From NCBI RefSeq assembly GCF_013342985.1, contig NZ_CP054490.1, positions 124,001 to 188,000 of the forward strand: a stretch of DNA of 64,000 nt. Reading direction: 5' to 3'. Below, piece by piece: positions 9,399 to 19,216 of the stretch. Made by a program: the position numbers and the translations under genes. The number at the start of each line of letters is the position of its first letter. Position 1 is the first letter of the stretch. The stretch comes from Candidatus Ruthia endofausta (GTDB lineage: Bacteria; Pseudomonadota; Gammaproteobacteria; PS1; Pseudothioglobaceae). Below the pieces are notes generated by a model. The model was given only the letters and a program-made list of their open reading frames with translations, did not search any database and was not told the DNA's origin.

Positions 9399-10187
9399 TT
9401 ATTGACTTTCAAGTGTGATATTACCAACGCCAGTTGTTTTTTTCCACGCATGTCCATAAATAACTTCGTAAGTGGCTGGTAATTTCCCATTATTTTTGTA
9501 AGATTCATACATTTTAATCATCAGTTGGAACTTGTCTTTACCAGTTAGGGACTTTGAGCGTTTAGTAACTGTTTGGGCGCCAATAGCTTTAAGATCGTGC
9601 AATAAATCAATGACTGTTTGATAAGTGAGTGTTAAGGTTTCCATTTCCATTACAGGATTTTGAAACCCGTTTTGTAGCATTTGATCGCCAATATCATGCA
9701 TATCAATAAAAGTGTTGACATGTGTTTTATCATCCACAATTAACCAACTTTTTTTTAATTCTTTTAGCGTATCTGGACCAAAGGTAGAGAATAGAATTAA
9801 TCCATTGTTTTTAAGCACGCGGAAACATTCTAAAAACAAAGTGTTAAGATTTGGACACCACTGCATCATCAAGTTAGAAGTAATCATATTAACGCTATTG
9901 TCTGGTAGTGGTAAATAATTAGCATTGGCACAAATTTTACTACTAGATGGATTATATTTTAAAGGCTGTTGGGCAAAATCTAGACAAATAATTTCTGAGT
10001 TCGAAAAGCGTTTAGTTAGTTGTTGGCTAAGTAAACCGGTGCCTGCACCAAGATCAAGAATGATGTCAGCTTTGGATGAAATAGTATTAAGTTTTTGATC
10101 CAACCTAACAGCAATTTCTTTTTGTAAAAATGCATGATCATCATAATTATTTGAGGCTTTATTAAAGGCAGATCTTACCTGAGACAT
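9399..10187 (-). CDS. bioC: Malonyl-ACP O-methyltransferase BioC
   Basis: 262 residues of class I SAM methyltransferase fold. The N-terminus (VRSAFNKASNNYDDHAFLQKEIA) is the BioC hallmark, followed by the SAM loop ILDLGAGTGLLSQQL, an acidic CLDFA strand end, LPLPDNSV and NLMMQWCPN, and the FSTFGPDTLKEL block. BioC methylates malonyl-ACP so that it can enter fatty acid synthesis and give the pimelate part of biotin. Length agrees with the family (about 250). Its start overlaps the end of the upstream ZnuA-like gene by 13 bases, suggesting cotranscription with that gene and cmoB. The other biotin genes are not in the window. Confidence 0.9.
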   Translation of the reverse strand: MSQVRSAFNKASNNYDDHAFLQKEIAVRLDQKLNTISSKADIILDLGAGTGLLSQQLTKRFSNSEIICLDFAQQPLKYNPSSSKICANANYLPLPDNSVNMITSNLMMQWCPNLNTLFLECFRVLKNNGLILFSTFGPDTLKELKKSWLIVDDKTHVNTFIDMHDIGDQMLQNGFQNPVMEMETLTLTYQTVIDLLHDLKAIGAQTVTKRSKSLTGKDKFQLMIKMYESYKNNGKLPATYEVIYGHAWKKTTGVGNITLESQ

Positions 10188-11086
10188 TGGACAACTTTAT
10201 TGGTGATATGATGCATTAGTTTAAAATAATGACCAGATCCTTGCTGAATATTAAAACCTATAATGTCAATGTTTGCTGAATTTATATTCAGACCTTCGGT
10301 TAATGAATTAGTACGTTTTTTTGGTACTTCTATGGTGAGCAAACATTTTGTTTGAGTATTTTTCATTATCTTTCTAGCTTGAAGCATTTTAAATATACTC
10401 AATCTTTCACCGTGATAACTCGTAATATTAATCGATTTATTTAATTGGTTGGCGTTGGTAAAATAATCAAAAGTATTGGAATAACTTGCAAGTACTTTAG
10501 ATTTATAAGCTGATATATCTTGATTAATATCTTGTTTGAGTTTGTCTAAATTTTTGTTAAGTTTGTCTAAATTAACTGTGTAATTTGATTGGTTATCAGG
10601 ATCAATTTTAATCAATCTTTCAATCAGTTTTTTTGCAAATATTTGCATATTGTTTATATCTAGCCAGAGGTGATAGTTGACTACCTCCTGATGCTCATCA
10701 TGCCCATGTTCTTCATCACTCTCTTCATGTTTTTCGCCTCCCTCATGTTCCTCATTGTGAATAAGATGAATATTTTCCACATTGCCAATAATTAGTTTTT
10801 TATTAGCATCAAGACTAGCCAATACTTTTTTAAGCCCGCCTTCAAAAGTAGGGTGAATAAAAATAGCTAAGTCCGCATGGCTCAATAAGGATAATTGAGA
10901 GGGTTTTAGATGAGTATGATGCGCTGATTGATTGGTTTTTAGTAATAATTTCGGTTCTGTTATTCCTTGAGTTAGGCTACTAACAATAGAGTGAATGGGC
11001 TTAATACTGACTACAATATTTTGTACTGCAAAGATATTTACAGAAAGTAACAGGATTATTATTGCTAAGAGTGAACGAAAAATCAT
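10175..11086 (-). CDS. ZnuA-like metal ABC transporter substrate-binding protein with altered metal site
   Basis: I place the start at the ATG at 11086 because it begins a clear signal peptide (MIFRSLLAIIILLLSVNIFA); the longer frame would overlap cmoB and bury this leader. The 303-residue protein has the ZnuA/cluster 9 layout: IKPIHSIVSSLTQG, the first His site (SAHHTHLKPSQ), a His/Glu-rich loop (GHDEHQE) and the second His site (NYHLWLDINNM). In ZnuA a third His stands in a HDAYGYF-like motif; here the matching stretch is ASYSNTFDYF, with no His. The partner permease and ATPase genes are absent from the window. Zinc binding is likely but not certain. Confidence 0.78.
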   Translation of the reverse strand: MIFRSLLAIIILLLSVNIFAVQNIVVSIKPIHSIVSSLTQGITEPKLLLKTNQSAHHTHLKPSQLSLLSHADLAIFIHPTFEGGLKKVLASLDANKKLIIGNVENIHLIHNEEHEGGEKHEESDEEHGHDEHQEVVNYHLWLDINNMQIFAKKLIERLIKIDPDNQSNYTVNLDKLNKNLDKLKQDINQDISAYKSKVLASYSNTFDYFTNANQLNKSINITSYHGERLSIFKMLQARKIMKNTQTKCLLTIEVPKKRTNSLTEGLNINSANIDIIGFNIQQGSGHYFKLMHHITNKVVQCLR

Positions 11087-11126
11087 AATAATTTTTTCTA
11101 AAAATAAGAATATTATACTATTCAAT

Positions 11127-12083
11127 TTATTTTTGACAAATAAAAATTGCACGTCTGGGTGCTGGCAACCCTTCAATAGTTAAGTCGCTATTATTTGGGT
11201 CAAGAAAATCTTTAAGAGATTGTGTGTTATTGCCAATCCAATGGGTGGTTCGTTGTTCTTTTGATGTGGTTTTGGTAATGTCCAGTAATTTAATGTTTTT
11301 AAATTCTGCATCTTCAAGCCAAGTATGTAGTGTATTTACTGATGGCAAGCAGTAAACGTTTCGCATTTTAGAATAACGTCCTTTTGGAATGATTTTTTCA
11401 ACTTTTTCCAAATCAATAATGAATGTTTCTAAGATGAGCTCTCCATCTGGTTTCATAACATCTTTTAGTTGTTTCAAATGTAACCTATGGTTTTTTTGGT
11501 GATATAAAACACCCATGGAAAATACCGTATCAAATAAGGGCCTTTTTGGCATTTCTTCTAAGAGTAATGGTAATACAAATGCATTTGGTGGATTGTTAAT
11601 TAATGTGCGAATAGCTTGAAACTGATAATTAAATAATAAGAAGGGTTCAATACCTAGTGCAATTTCAGCACCTGAAATGGCCATAAGATAAGTAAAGTAG
11701 CCATTGCCAGAGCCAACATCAAGCACAACTTTATCTTTAAGTGGCTTGATATGGGGAATGAGTCTATGCCATTTCATATCACCACGCCATTCGCTATTAA
11801 GTTGTAAATTGCCAATTTGATAAGGCCCTTTGCGCCAGGGCATAAGCTGTTTTAAAGATTTTTCTAAAGTGAGATTATTAATATGGTGAGCACTAATATT
11901 TAAATAAGGCGTTATAAAATCAAGACTGCCAGTATTTTGAGTTTTAATTTGTTCAATGGCTTGTTCCCATTTGGGTATATTGCCGTTATTTGCATTAAAT
12001 GCACGGGTTGATAAGTTGATAAGTTGTGTACATATCAAATCTAATTGTGTTGATGTGGCACATTTATAAAAATCACTAAGCAT
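11127..12083 (-). CDS. cmoB: tRNA U34 carboxymethyltransferase CmoB
   Basis: 318 residues, matching the family (about 320). It shows the CmoB-specific PWRKGPYQIGNLQLNSEWRG stretch, a SAM loop (VVLDVGSGNGYFTYLM), the GIEPFLLFNYQF segment, MGVLYHQ and LILETFII. CmoB transfers a carboxymethyl group from carboxy-SAM to 5-hydroxyuridine at the wobble position of certain tRNAs. Its usual partner CmoA, which makes carboxy-SAM, is not next to it and must lie elsewhere. It heads the leftward group cmoB, ZnuA-like, bioC. About 100 bases separate it from the rightward gene at 12185; this gap holds an AT-rich CTTATAATAAG palindrome suitable for promoter elements. Confidence 0.93.
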   Translation of the reverse strand: MLSDFYKCATSTQLDLICTQLINLSTRAFNANNGNIPKWEQAIEQIKTQNTGSLDFITPYLNISAHHINNLTLEKSLKQLMPWRKGPYQIGNLQLNSEWRGDMKWHRLIPHIKPLKDKVVLDVGSGNGYFTYLMAISGAEIALGIEPFLLFNYQFQAIRTLINNPPNAFVLPLLLEEMPKRPLFDTVFSMGVLYHQKNHRLHLKQLKDVMKPDGELILETFIIDLEKVEKIIPKGRYSKMRNVYCLPSVNTLHTWLEDAEFKNIKLLDITKTTSKEQRTTHWIGNNTQSLKDFLDPNNSDLTIEGLPAPRRAIFICQK

Positions 12084-12184
12084 AAACTTATCTAAAGGTG
12101 GCTATCTTATAATAAGTAGTATAAAATAAAATATAGAATCAAAAGGGGAAATAAGTCAACTTTGAATAATTTGGAGATAGAAAA

Positions 12185-12565
12185 ATGATAAATAAAACAC
12201 TGAGTCTTGTTATAACGTTTGCATTAGTAAGTAGTGTAATGGCTGGTGGAGACGATTGTGATATGGGACCTGTTGAGCCAATTTTTGATAAAGTTGTGGT
12301 GAAGGGTGAGCATAATACTGACACAATGACACTAACCACCTCCAAGGTGATTGAGCAAACTACAACCGGAATTCCGGTTGTAGTAGCAGCACATAAGACT
12401 TGCAAAGATAGACTTGATTTATCTAATACCAATATAGAAAGATTCAAACAAACACTTGCGAGTGGCTTTTTGTATAGTACAGGTCCGCTTGATGAAATGG
12501 GTACATTGTTTTCACCAAAGAGATGGGAAGATTATTTCACCTGCGTAGAAAATCATCAAGATTAA
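12185..12565 (+). CDS. Small secreted protein of unknown function
   Basis: 126 residues with a clear signal peptide (MINKTLSLVITFALVSSVMA, cut before GGDDCD). The mature part is about 106 residues with three cysteines (in DDCDMG, HKTCKD and FTCVEN) and a Ser/Thr-rich middle (TMTLTTSKVIEQTTTG). A GGAG ribosome site stands before the ATG. I do not recognise the family. The gene contains a 26-bp perfect palindrome encoding the TTGIPVVV stretch, and is followed by a terminator hairpin. It is a single-gene unit pointing away from cmoB and towards frr. Likely periplasmic; no function can be assigned. Confidence 0.75.
   Translation: MINKTLSLVITFALVSSVMAGGDDCDMGPVEPIFDKVVVKGEHNTDTMTLTTSKVIEQTTTGIPVVVAAHKTCKDRLDLSNTNIERFKQTLASGFLYSTGPLDEMGTLFSPKRWEDYFTCVENHQD
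12359..12384. repeat. 26-bp perfect palindrome inside a coding region
   Basis: The half-site ACTACAACCGGAA is followed at once by its exact reverse complement, with no spacer, around a central GAATTC. It is the longest gapless palindrome I noticed in the window. It lies within the gene of the small secreted protein and is translated there. It could be an operator, a chance product, or a target of a DNA-binding protein. Confidence 0.85.
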
Positions 12566-12587
12566 TTATTAGTGTACTTATTAAATC

Positions 12588-12621
12588 AATAAAAAGTCCG
12601 ATATAAAACGGGATTTTTATT
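12588..12621. terminator. Hairpin terminator between convergent genes
   Basis: The arms AATAAAAAGTCCG and CGGGATTTTTATT pair with two mismatches around a short AT loop and carry A-rich and T-rich flanks on both sides. It stands between the rightward secreted-protein gene (ends 12565) and the leftward frr gene (ends 12644), so it can serve both strands. Confidence 0.7.
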
Positions 12622-12643
12622 GACTAGCTGTTTAAAACTTAGA

Positions 12644-13201
12644 TTAAATTTCTAATAGAGCGTTTTCCTTTTCACCAAGTTTGGTTTCTATTTCTTTAAT
12701 ATATGTATCAGTAATTTTTTGAATATCATCTTCTGCTTTTCTAGCTTCATCCTCTGAAATTTCCTTTTTTTTAAACAGTTCTTTAAAATCAGAATTGGCG
12801 TCGCGACGAATATTGCGGATGGCAACTTTAGCTTGCTCTGCCTCATTTTTGACGACTTTTACCAACTCGCCTCGGCGCTCTTGGGTAAGTGGCGGCAAAG
12901 GAATGCGTATGACTTCTCCCATGGTTTGTGGGTTAAGTCCTAAATCTGATGTCATAATGGCCTTCTCAATCACAGCGACCATGTCCTTTTCCCATGGAGA
13001 TACCTTAAGTGTGCGTGAATCTTCTGCGTTGATATCAGCCACTTGAGATAGTGGCACCATAGAGCTATAATAATCCACATGAATTTGTTCGAGTAGTGAT
13101 GGATGTGCACGACCTGCTCTAATTTTACTAAAAGAATTCTTAAGTGAAGCAACACTTTTATTCATTCTGTTTTGTACGTCTTGTTGTATTTTATTTAACA
13201 T
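12644..13201 (-). CDS. frr: Ribosome recycling factor
   Basis: 185 residues, the standard length. Typical blocks are [23 protein letters not shown], the [17 protein letters not shown] strand, [20 protein letters not shown] and [29 protein letters not shown]. It splits the post-termination ribosome together with EF-G. The gene lies 3 bases after pyrH on the same strand, keeping the common pyrH-frr order; the usual upstream partners rpsB and tsf are missing here. Confidence 0.96.
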   Translation of the reverse strand: MLNKIQQDVQNRMNKSVASLKNSFSKIRAGRAHPSLLEQIHVDYYSSMVPLSQVADINAEDSRTLKVSPWEKDMVAVIEKAIMTSDLGLNPQTMGEVIRIPLPPLTQERRGELVKVVKNEAEQAKVAIRNIRRDANSDFKELFKKKEISEDEARKAEDDIQKITDTYIKEIETKLGEKENALLEI

Positions 13202-13204
13202 AAT

Positions 13205-13918
13205 TTATTTCCTTACGATGGTGCCCAAAGGTTCGCCTTTTAAAATATCTGATAATGTATTGATGTTTTCTAGCATATTGAATACACAAATTTCTAAATC
13301 ATGTTCACGACATAGTGCAAATGCAGATATATCCATAATTTGAAGATTTCTCTCAATTGCCTCATCAAAACTTAATGAATCATAACGTTTTGCATCAGGA
13401 TTTTTGATAGGGTCGCTAGTATAAATGCCATCTACTTTAGTAGCTTTAAATACAATATTTGCATCAATTTCAATAGCACGTAGTGCTGCGCCGGTGTCAG
13501 TGGTAAAACATGGGCTGCCTGTGCCTGCACAAAAAATGACGACTTTGCCCTTGTCTAAAGCTTGTTTAGCACGCACATGGTTAATTGAATCACAGACACT
13601 ACCACCAATTGGAAAACCAGACATGACCAATGTATCAACCTTATTTTTTTGACAAATATCTGCAATAGCAAGTGCATTTATAACTGTTGCTAACATACCT
13701 ATATGGTCAGCAGTAATATGATTCATACCAGCTTGTACGAGTGTTGCACCTCTAAAAATATTACCACCACCAACAATAATTGCTATTTCAACATTTTGAC
13801 TAAGTACTGATTTTATAATACCAAGCACTTTGTTTAGTGTTACTGGGTCAATTGTATTTTCAGTGCTGGCTAAAGCTTCGCCACTGAGTTTTAATAAGAT
13901 ACGTTTGTATTTCCTCAT
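13205..13918 (-). CDS. pyrH: UMP kinase
   Basis: 237 residues. It belongs to the amino-acid-kinase fold: RILLKLSGEAL at the start, IIVGGGNIFRG for the phosphate loop, HIGMLATVINALA for UMP binding, and FCAGTGSPCFTTDTGAALRA. It phosphorylates UMP to UDP in pyrimidine nucleotide synthesis. It is the first gene of the pyrH-frr pair and is transcribed away from uvrA, the two sharing a gap of about 85 bases. Confidence 0.96.
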   Translation of the reverse strand: MRKYKRILLKLSGEALASTENTIDPVTLNKVLGIIKSVLSQNVEIAIIVGGGNIFRGATLVQAGMNHITADHIGMLATVINALAIADICQKNKVDTLVMSGFPIGGSVCDSINHVRAKQALDKGKVVIFCAGTGSPCFTTDTGAALRAIEIDANIVFKATKVDGIYTSDPIKNPDAKRYDSLSFDEAIERNLQIMDISAFALCREHDLEICVFNMLENINTLSDILKGEPLGTIVRK

Positions 13919-14003
13919 TATTAACGTGCTCTAAAAGTCATAATATTAAAGGATTTTACCTGTCTTGATGGTTATAATTAACTCTTTGTCCGATATATTT
14001 CAT

Positions 14004-16820
14004 ATGGATCAAATTAGTATTCATGGCGCTAGAGTCCACAATTTAAAAAATATCGATATTGACATCCCTAGAAATAAGTTAGTTGTGCTTACTGGTTTGT
14101 CTGGTTCGGGTAAATCTTCACTGGCTTTTGACACTATTTATGCAGAAGGGCAGCGTCGTTATGTGGAGTCTTTATCAACTTATGTGCGTCAATTTTTGTC
14201 ACTCATGGAAAAACCTGATGTTGATTATATTGAAGGACTCTCTCCAGCCATCTCCATTGAACAAAAAGCCATCTCACACAACCCCCGCTCAACGGTTGGC
14301 ACAATTACAGAAATTTATGATTATTTAAGATTATTATTTGCTCGCGCAGGCATTCCTAAGTGCCCAAAACATCAAATTAATCTTGAGTCTCAAACCATTT
14401 CTCAAATGGTGGATAGTATTGTCAAATTACCAACAGGTGAGAAAATCATGCTGCTAGCACCCATTGTGCAAAATCGCAAAGGCAGCCATGCAAAATTATT
14501 GGAAGAATTAAACTACCAAGGTTTTTTAAGGGCTAGAGTTAATGGCGTAGTCGTGTATATAGATGAAATGGAAATGCTTAATGGCAAGGTTAACCATACT
14601 ATTGAAATTATCATTGATCGTTTAAAAATACGAGAAGACATGGCCTCACGCTTGTCTGAATCGTTGGAAACTGCACTTAATTTGAGCGCTGGTTTGGTGC
14701 GAGTTGTACCTATGGAAGAAGATCCATCTTGGCAAGAAAAGGTGTTTTCTGCTAAATTTTCTTGCGTTGAGTGTGGCTACTCATTAAGTGAATTAGAACC
14801 TAGACTTTTTTCATTTAACAATCCAGTTGGTGCTTGTCAAACTTGCGATGGCTTGGGTGTAAAAGATACGTTTGATAAACAAAAAGTTGTGGCTAATCCT
14901 AACATGAGTTTGGCAGATGGTGCTGTTTATGGTTGGGGGCGCTCAAATGCTTATTTTTATCAAATGCTAATGTTGGTAGGTAAGTATTACGGATTCAGTA
15001 TTGAAACTCCTTATGAACAATTAAGCGATAAGCATAAAAAAATTGTTCTTTATGGAAGTGGTACAGATGACATTGATTTTTCCAAAATAAAAGGACGTAA
15101 AGGCTGGTCTAATAAGGCTAAGCCATTTGAAGGCATTATTCCAAGAATGATGCGACGTTATGAAGAAAGTGAGATTCGTAGTGTTAGAGAAGAGCTTTCT
15201 CGTTATGTAGTGAGCAAGGATTGTGAGCAATGTCATGGTGATAGGTTGAATGAATCAGCTAGAAATGTGTTTATTGATGGGCAGAACTTATCAAATATCA
15301 CCAAACTTTCTATTGCTGATATTTATGATTTTCTCAAAGAGTTGAAGTTGGAAGGTGCTCGTGGTCAAATTGCGGATAAGATTTTAAAAGAAATTGTTCA
15401 GCGTTTGGCATTTTTAATTAATGTAGGTTTGGAATATTTAAGTCTTGACCGTAGAGCAAATAGTTTGTCAGGTGGTGAAGCGCAGCGCATTCGCTTGGCT
15501 AGTCAGATTGGTGCAGGGCTGATGGGTGTGCTGTATGTGCTTGATGAACCATCAATCGGTTTGCATCAAAGAGATAATCAAAAGTTATTAAATACACTGA
15601 TCTATTTACGTGATATTGGCAATACAGTGATTGTGGTAGAGCATGATGAAGAGACAATTAAACAGGCTGATTATGTGATTGATATCGGTCCTGGTGCTGG
15701 TATTCATGGCGGTGAAATTGTTGCAATGGGCAGCCCTAAAGACATTGAAAACAACCTTAAGTCTTTAACGGGTGATTATTTAAGTGGTCGTCAAAGTATT
15801 GAAGTACCTGCTAAACGTAAAAGTGCCAATCAGTGGTTGTGTATTAAAGGTGCTAAAGGTAATAATCTTAATAAGGTTGACTTGTCTATCCCTGTAGGCG
15901 TATTAACTTGTGTGACAGGTGTGTCTGGTTCTGGGAAATCAACCTTAATTAACGACACTTTGTATGCTTTAGCGGCTAGAGAAGTTAATCGTGCACAGAC
16001 AACGCCTGCTGAGTATGAATCAGTTGAAGGTTTAAATTATTTTGATAAGATTGTCAATATTGACCAAAGCCCAATTGGACGTACGCCACGTTCTAATCCA
16101 GCAACTTATACGGGCGTGTTTTCGTTAGTACGTGATTTATTTTCACAAACTTTAGAGGCAAGAACGCGCGGTTATAAAGCAGGGCGTTTTAGTTTTAATG
16201 TTAAAGGTGGTAGATGTGAAGCATGCAAGGGTGACGGGCTGATTAAGACGGAAATGCATTTTTTGCCAGATGTTTATGTGTCATGTGATGTGTGCCAAGG
16301 CCAACGTTACAATCAACAAACTTTAGAAGTATTTTACAAGGGAAAGAGTATTGCACAAGTGCTTGATATGACCGTAGAACAGGCTTGTGAATTTTTTCAA
16401 CCTATGCCCAAAATTAAACAAAAATTACAAACTTTAATGGATGTTGGACTCTCCTATATCACCCTTGGACAAAATGCAACCACCTTGTCTGGCGGTGAGG
16501 CGCAACGCATTAAATTAGCAAAAGAATTGTCAAAAATGGATACTGGACAAACACTCTACATTCTTGATGAACCGACAACAGGTTTACATTTCCATGATAT
16601 TAAACTTTTGTTATCAGTTATCAATAGATTACGCGAGCATAACAATACCATTGTTATCATTGAACACAACCTTGATGTTATTAAAACTGCAGATTGGATT
16701 GTTGATTTAGGCCCTGAAGGGGGTAATAAGGGTGGGCAAATTATTGCGTTTGGTACACCAGAAGAGGTGGTAAAAGTTAAAGGCTCGTATACGGGTCAAT
16801 ATTTAAAAGCTTACTTGTAG
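14004..16820 (+). CDS. uvrA: UvrABC system protein A
   Basis: I start the gene at the ATG at 14004 ([17 protein letters not shown]), which gives 938 residues as in E. coli; the frame is open 39 bases further upstream but the extra residues are not conserved. Two ABC modules are present: Walker [10 protein letters not shown] and GVSGSGKST, signatures [12 protein letters not shown] and [12 protein letters not shown], and Walker [12 protein letters not shown] and [11 protein letters not shown]. Zinc-finger cysteines appear as CVECGY..CQTC and CEAC..CDVC. UvrA finds bulky DNA damage and loads UvrB in nucleotide excision repair. Its last 44 bases overlap the end of the leftward DUF3108 gene. Confidence 0.96.
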   Translation: MDQISIHGARVHNLKNIDIDIPRNKLVVLTGLSGSGKSSLAFDTIYAEGQRRYVESLSTYVRQFLSLMEKPDVDYIEGLSPAISIEQKAISHNPRSTVGTITEIYDYLRLLFARAGIPKCPKHQINLESQTISQMVDSIVKLPTGEKIMLLAPIVQNRKGSHAKLLEELNYQGFLRARVNGVVVYIDEMEMLNGKVNHTIEIIIDRLKIREDMASRLSESLETALNLSAGLVRVVPMEEDPSWQEKVFSAKFSCVECGYSLSELEPRLFSFNNPVGACQTCDGLGVKDTFDKQKVVANPNMSLADGAVYGWGRSNAYFYQMLMLVGKYYGFSIETPYEQLSDKHKKIVLYGSGTDDIDFSKIKGRKGWSNKAKPFEGIIPRMMRRYEESEIRSVREELSRYVVSKDCEQCHGDRLNESARNVFIDGQNLSNITKLSIADIYDFLKELKLEGARGQIADKILKEIVQRLAFLINVGLEYLSLDRRANSLSGGEAQRIRLASQIGAGLMGVLYVLDEPSIGLHQRDNQKLLNTLIYLRDIGNTVIVVEHDEETIKQADYVIDIGPGAGIHGGEIVAMGSPKDIENNLKSLTGDYLSGRQSIEVPAKRKSANQWLCIKGAKGNNLNKVDLSIPVGVLTCVTGVSGSGKSTLINDTLYALAAREVNRAQTTPAEYESVEGLNYFDKIVNIDQSPIGRTPRSNPATYTGVFSLVRDLFSQTLEARTRGYKAGRFSFNVKGGRCEACKGDGLIKTEMHFLPDVYVSCDVCQGQRYNQQTLEVFYKGKSIAQVLDMTVEQACEFFQPMPKIKQKLQTLMDVGLSYITLGQNATTLSGGEAQRIKLAKELSKMDTGQTLYILDEPTTGLHFHDIKLLLSVINRLREHNNTIVIIEHNLDVIKTADWIVDLGPEGGNKGGQIIAFGTPEEVVKVKGSYTGQYLKAYL

Positions 16821-17544
16821 GTTTGTCTTTGGCTCCATTTTCAATTTGTAAATTGGTAAGTTTGTATGTGTAGTTTTTGCCGTTTTTATTTCGCTCTATC
16901 AATGCGGGTAAATATCCATACTTGGGTAAAAAATAGGCCTTTATATTATTACTAGTATTGATTCTACTAATTTTAATAACTTTAACAGATTGGTTGTTGA
17001 TTTTAATCAGGCGTTCGTTGACTCTTTTGTATTGATGCTGTTCGATTGATTCTCCATTGGCCACTTGGTAGGTAAATATAGATTGATTAGGGTTATGCTC
17101 TAAATCATTTGATAAAGCTAAAAACAAACTTAGAGGGTCAACAATATTACCACCTTTAGACTGCCAAGTTTTAATTTTTGTTTGGATCTTAGTGAGAATA
17201 GGCACAATAGTATGATTTTTTGAGTAAATGTCAAAGGCATAATTTTTGACCAATTCCCCGTCTTCTTGCTCTATGATTTGGTAATGTATGGCATCAACAC
17301 CTTGATGACTAATCGAAAAGGTAGAGCTTGCCGCTATAGAATAGTCTTTTATGAAGGCTGCAAGTCCTGAGGTTCTAGCATTTGCAGTATAAAAATAATG
17401 TTTATCTAGTTTGTGTAATGTCCTAACTTCTTCAGCTATCTTAAAACCATTAATAGATAATTGATAGTTGGCAGTATGTGCTTTTAAGGCGTACGCTACG
17501 GAGTTAATTAAAATTGAAAATGTAATTAAGGTAAACAATCTCAT
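16777..17544 (-). CDS. DUF3108 domain protein, exported
   Basis: 255 residues with a signal peptide ([20 protein letters not shown]). The body matches the DUF3108 pattern: [14 protein letters not shown], then a [16 protein letters not shown] turn, the [16 protein letters not shown] block, and near the end [29 protein letters not shown]. The family is periplasmic and its role is unknown; related genes often lie next to purN and purM, as here. The start overlaps purN by 4 bases, so it is probably cotranscribed with the purine genes. Its 3' end runs 44 bases into uvrA on the other strand. Confidence 0.85.
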   Translation of the reverse strand: MRLFTLITFSILINSVAYALKAHTANYQLSINGFKIAEEVRTLHKLDKHYFYTANARTSGLAAFIKDYSIAASSTFSISHQGVDAIHYQIIEQEDGELVKNYAFDIYSKNHTIVPILTKIQTKIKTWQSKGGNIVDPLSLFLALSNDLEHNPNQSIFTYQVANGESIEQHQYKRVNERLIKINNQSVKVIKISRINTSNNIKAYFLPKYGYLPALIERNKNGKNYTYKLTNLQIENGAKDKPTSKLLNIDPYTSL

Positions 17545-18146
17545 AAGACTTTTCCATCTAGCATGGCGTGATTTTTTTCAAGTTTTAGCCTGCCTTCTGT
17601 AAACCAATGAATGACTTTTGGGAATAATTTATGTTCCTCAAACAAAACACGTTTTGCCAAAGATTCTGTTGTATCTGTGTCAATGACATCAACACTAGCT
17701 TGGGCAATAATAGGGCCTCCATCAAGCTGCTCAGTCACAAAGTGAATACTAACACCATGCTGATTTTCTTTAGCTTCTATCACTCTTTGATGGGTATTAA
17801 GTCCTTGAAATTTTGGTAATAATGAGGGATGAATATTAAGCATTTTACCTGAATATTGATGTGTAAATTCCGCACTCAGTATGCGCATAAAGCCATCAAG
17901 AATAACAATTTCAGGATTATATTGATTAATAATGTTGCTTAACGCTTGGTCAAATTTTTCTCTAGATGAGAAATGTTTGTGACTCAGTGTATGGGTAGGA
18001 ATGTTTGCACATCCAGCACGTTTTAGTCCATAGGCTTTGCTGTCGTTGCTAATAACTGCTTTAATGTCTAAATCAATAGCAGTAGAATGGTTAATAATTG
18101 ATTGTAGGTTTGAACCATTACCAGAAATTAAAACAACGCCATTCAT
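17541..18146 (-). CDS. purN: Phosphoribosylglycinamide formyltransferase
   Basis: 201 residues. The start VVLISGNGSNLQSII is the ribosylglycinamide site; catalytic residues lie in MLNIHPSLLPKFQGLNTH (Asn, His) and the Asp of TEQLDGGPIIAQ. It moves a formyl group from 10-formyl-tetrahydrofolate to GAR in purine synthesis. It lies 14 bases after purM and overlaps the following DUF3108 gene, forming the operon purM-purN-DUF3108. Confidence 0.95.
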   Translation of the reverse strand: MNGVVLISGNGSNLQSIINHSTAIDLDIKAVISNDSKAYGLKRAGCANIPTHTLSHKHFSSREKFDQALSNIINQYNPEIVILDGFMRILSAEFTHQYSGKMLNIHPSLLPKFQGLNTHQRVIEAKENQHGVSIHFVTEQLDGGPIIAQASVDVIDTDTTESLAKRVLFEEHKLFPKVIHWFTEGRLKLEKNHAMLDGKVL

Positions 18147-18160
18147 GCTTAATATACAAA

Positions 18161-19162
18161 TTAAATGATAACTTGAGAGCCTTGATTGTTCGTAATTTCA
18201 CCCACTAGCCAAGCATGTTCGCCCAGCTCATTTAAGTGTTGAATGGCACTAGTACTTTGTTCTTCTGGCACAATAATAACCATACCTATGCCACAGTTAA
18301 ATACTCGATACATTTCCATCATATTAATATTGCCATTGTCTTGTAAAAACTGAAAAATACTGGGTAGTTGCCAAGAGTTGGCGTCAAGTTTTGCGCTCAA
18401 ATTTTCAGGCAATACTCTAGGAATGTTTTCCAATAAACCACCGCCTGTAATGTGTGAAATAGCATGTACTGAGAACCTTTCAATCGATGATAATACTGAT
18501 TTTACATAGATTTTAGTAGGATCAATTAGTGCATTTAATTGTGCGTCAGTTGGGTCTGATTGCGCTAGAACTTTGCGTATTAGTGAATAACCATTAGAAT
18601 GTGGACCAGAAGATGATAGGGCAATGATATGGTCGCCTTTAGTAACTTTTGTGCCATCAATTATTTTGTCTTTATCAGCAATGCCCACGCAAAAACCAGC
18701 AAGGTCGTATTCTTCACCTTGGTACATACCTGGCATTTCAGCTGTTTCGCCACCGATTAAAGCACAACCTGATTGCTTACAACCTTCACCAATGCCATAA
18801 ATAACGGATGTAGCCAATTTGATATTTAACTTGCCTGTTGCATAATAATCTAGGAAAAATAATGGTTCAGCACCTTGGACAATTACGTCATTGACACACA
18901 TGGCAACTAAATCAATGCCAATCGTATCATGTTTGTTTAACATTTGCGCCACTTTGAGTTTGGTGCCAACGCCATCTGTGCTTGAGATTAGAACAGGGGT
19001 TTTATATTTATTAATAGGCAATTCAAACATCGCACCAAAGCCGCCAAGACCAGATAATACCCCAGATCTAGTGGTTGATTTAGCAATCGGTTTGATTTGT
19101 TCAATCAGCGCATTACCTTTGGTAATGTCAATACCTGAGTCAAGGTATGAGAGTGATGACAT
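18161..19162 (-). CDS. purM: Phosphoribosylformylglycinamidine cyclo-ligase
   Basis: 333 residues, close to the usual 345. Typical AIR synthetase blocks: [73 protein letters not shown] and [15 protein letters not shown]. It closes the imidazole ring to give AIR, the step two after PurN. First gene of purM-purN-DUF3108; divergent from pgsA with a gap of about 55 bases that must hold both promoters. Confidence 0.96.
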   Translation of the reverse strand: MSSLSYLDSGIDITKGNALIEQIKPIAKSTTRSGVLSGLGGFGAMFELPINKYKTPVLISSTDGVGTKLKVAQMLNKHDTIGIDLVAMCVNDVIVQGAEPLFFLDYYATGKLNIKLATSVIYGIGEGCKQSGCALIGGETAEMPGMYQGEEYDLAGFCVGIADKDKIIDGTKVTKGDHIIALSSSGPHSNGYSLIRKVLAQSDPTDAQLNALIDPTKIYVKSVLSSIERFSVHAISHITGGGLLENIPRVLPENLSAKLDANSWQLPSIFQFLQDNGNINMMEMYRVFNCGIGMVIIVPEEQSTSAIQHLNELGEHAWLVGEITNNQGSQVII

Positions 19163-19216
19163 GATAGTTCTTCCGTATAATTAATTTCTTTATGAATTCT
19201 TTTTAGTAAATAAAAA

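Noticed and set aside
10175-11176. Longer start for the ZnuA-like gene at 11176
   Set aside because: It would overlap cmoB by 50 bases and place 30 charged residues before an obvious signal peptide starting at 11086.
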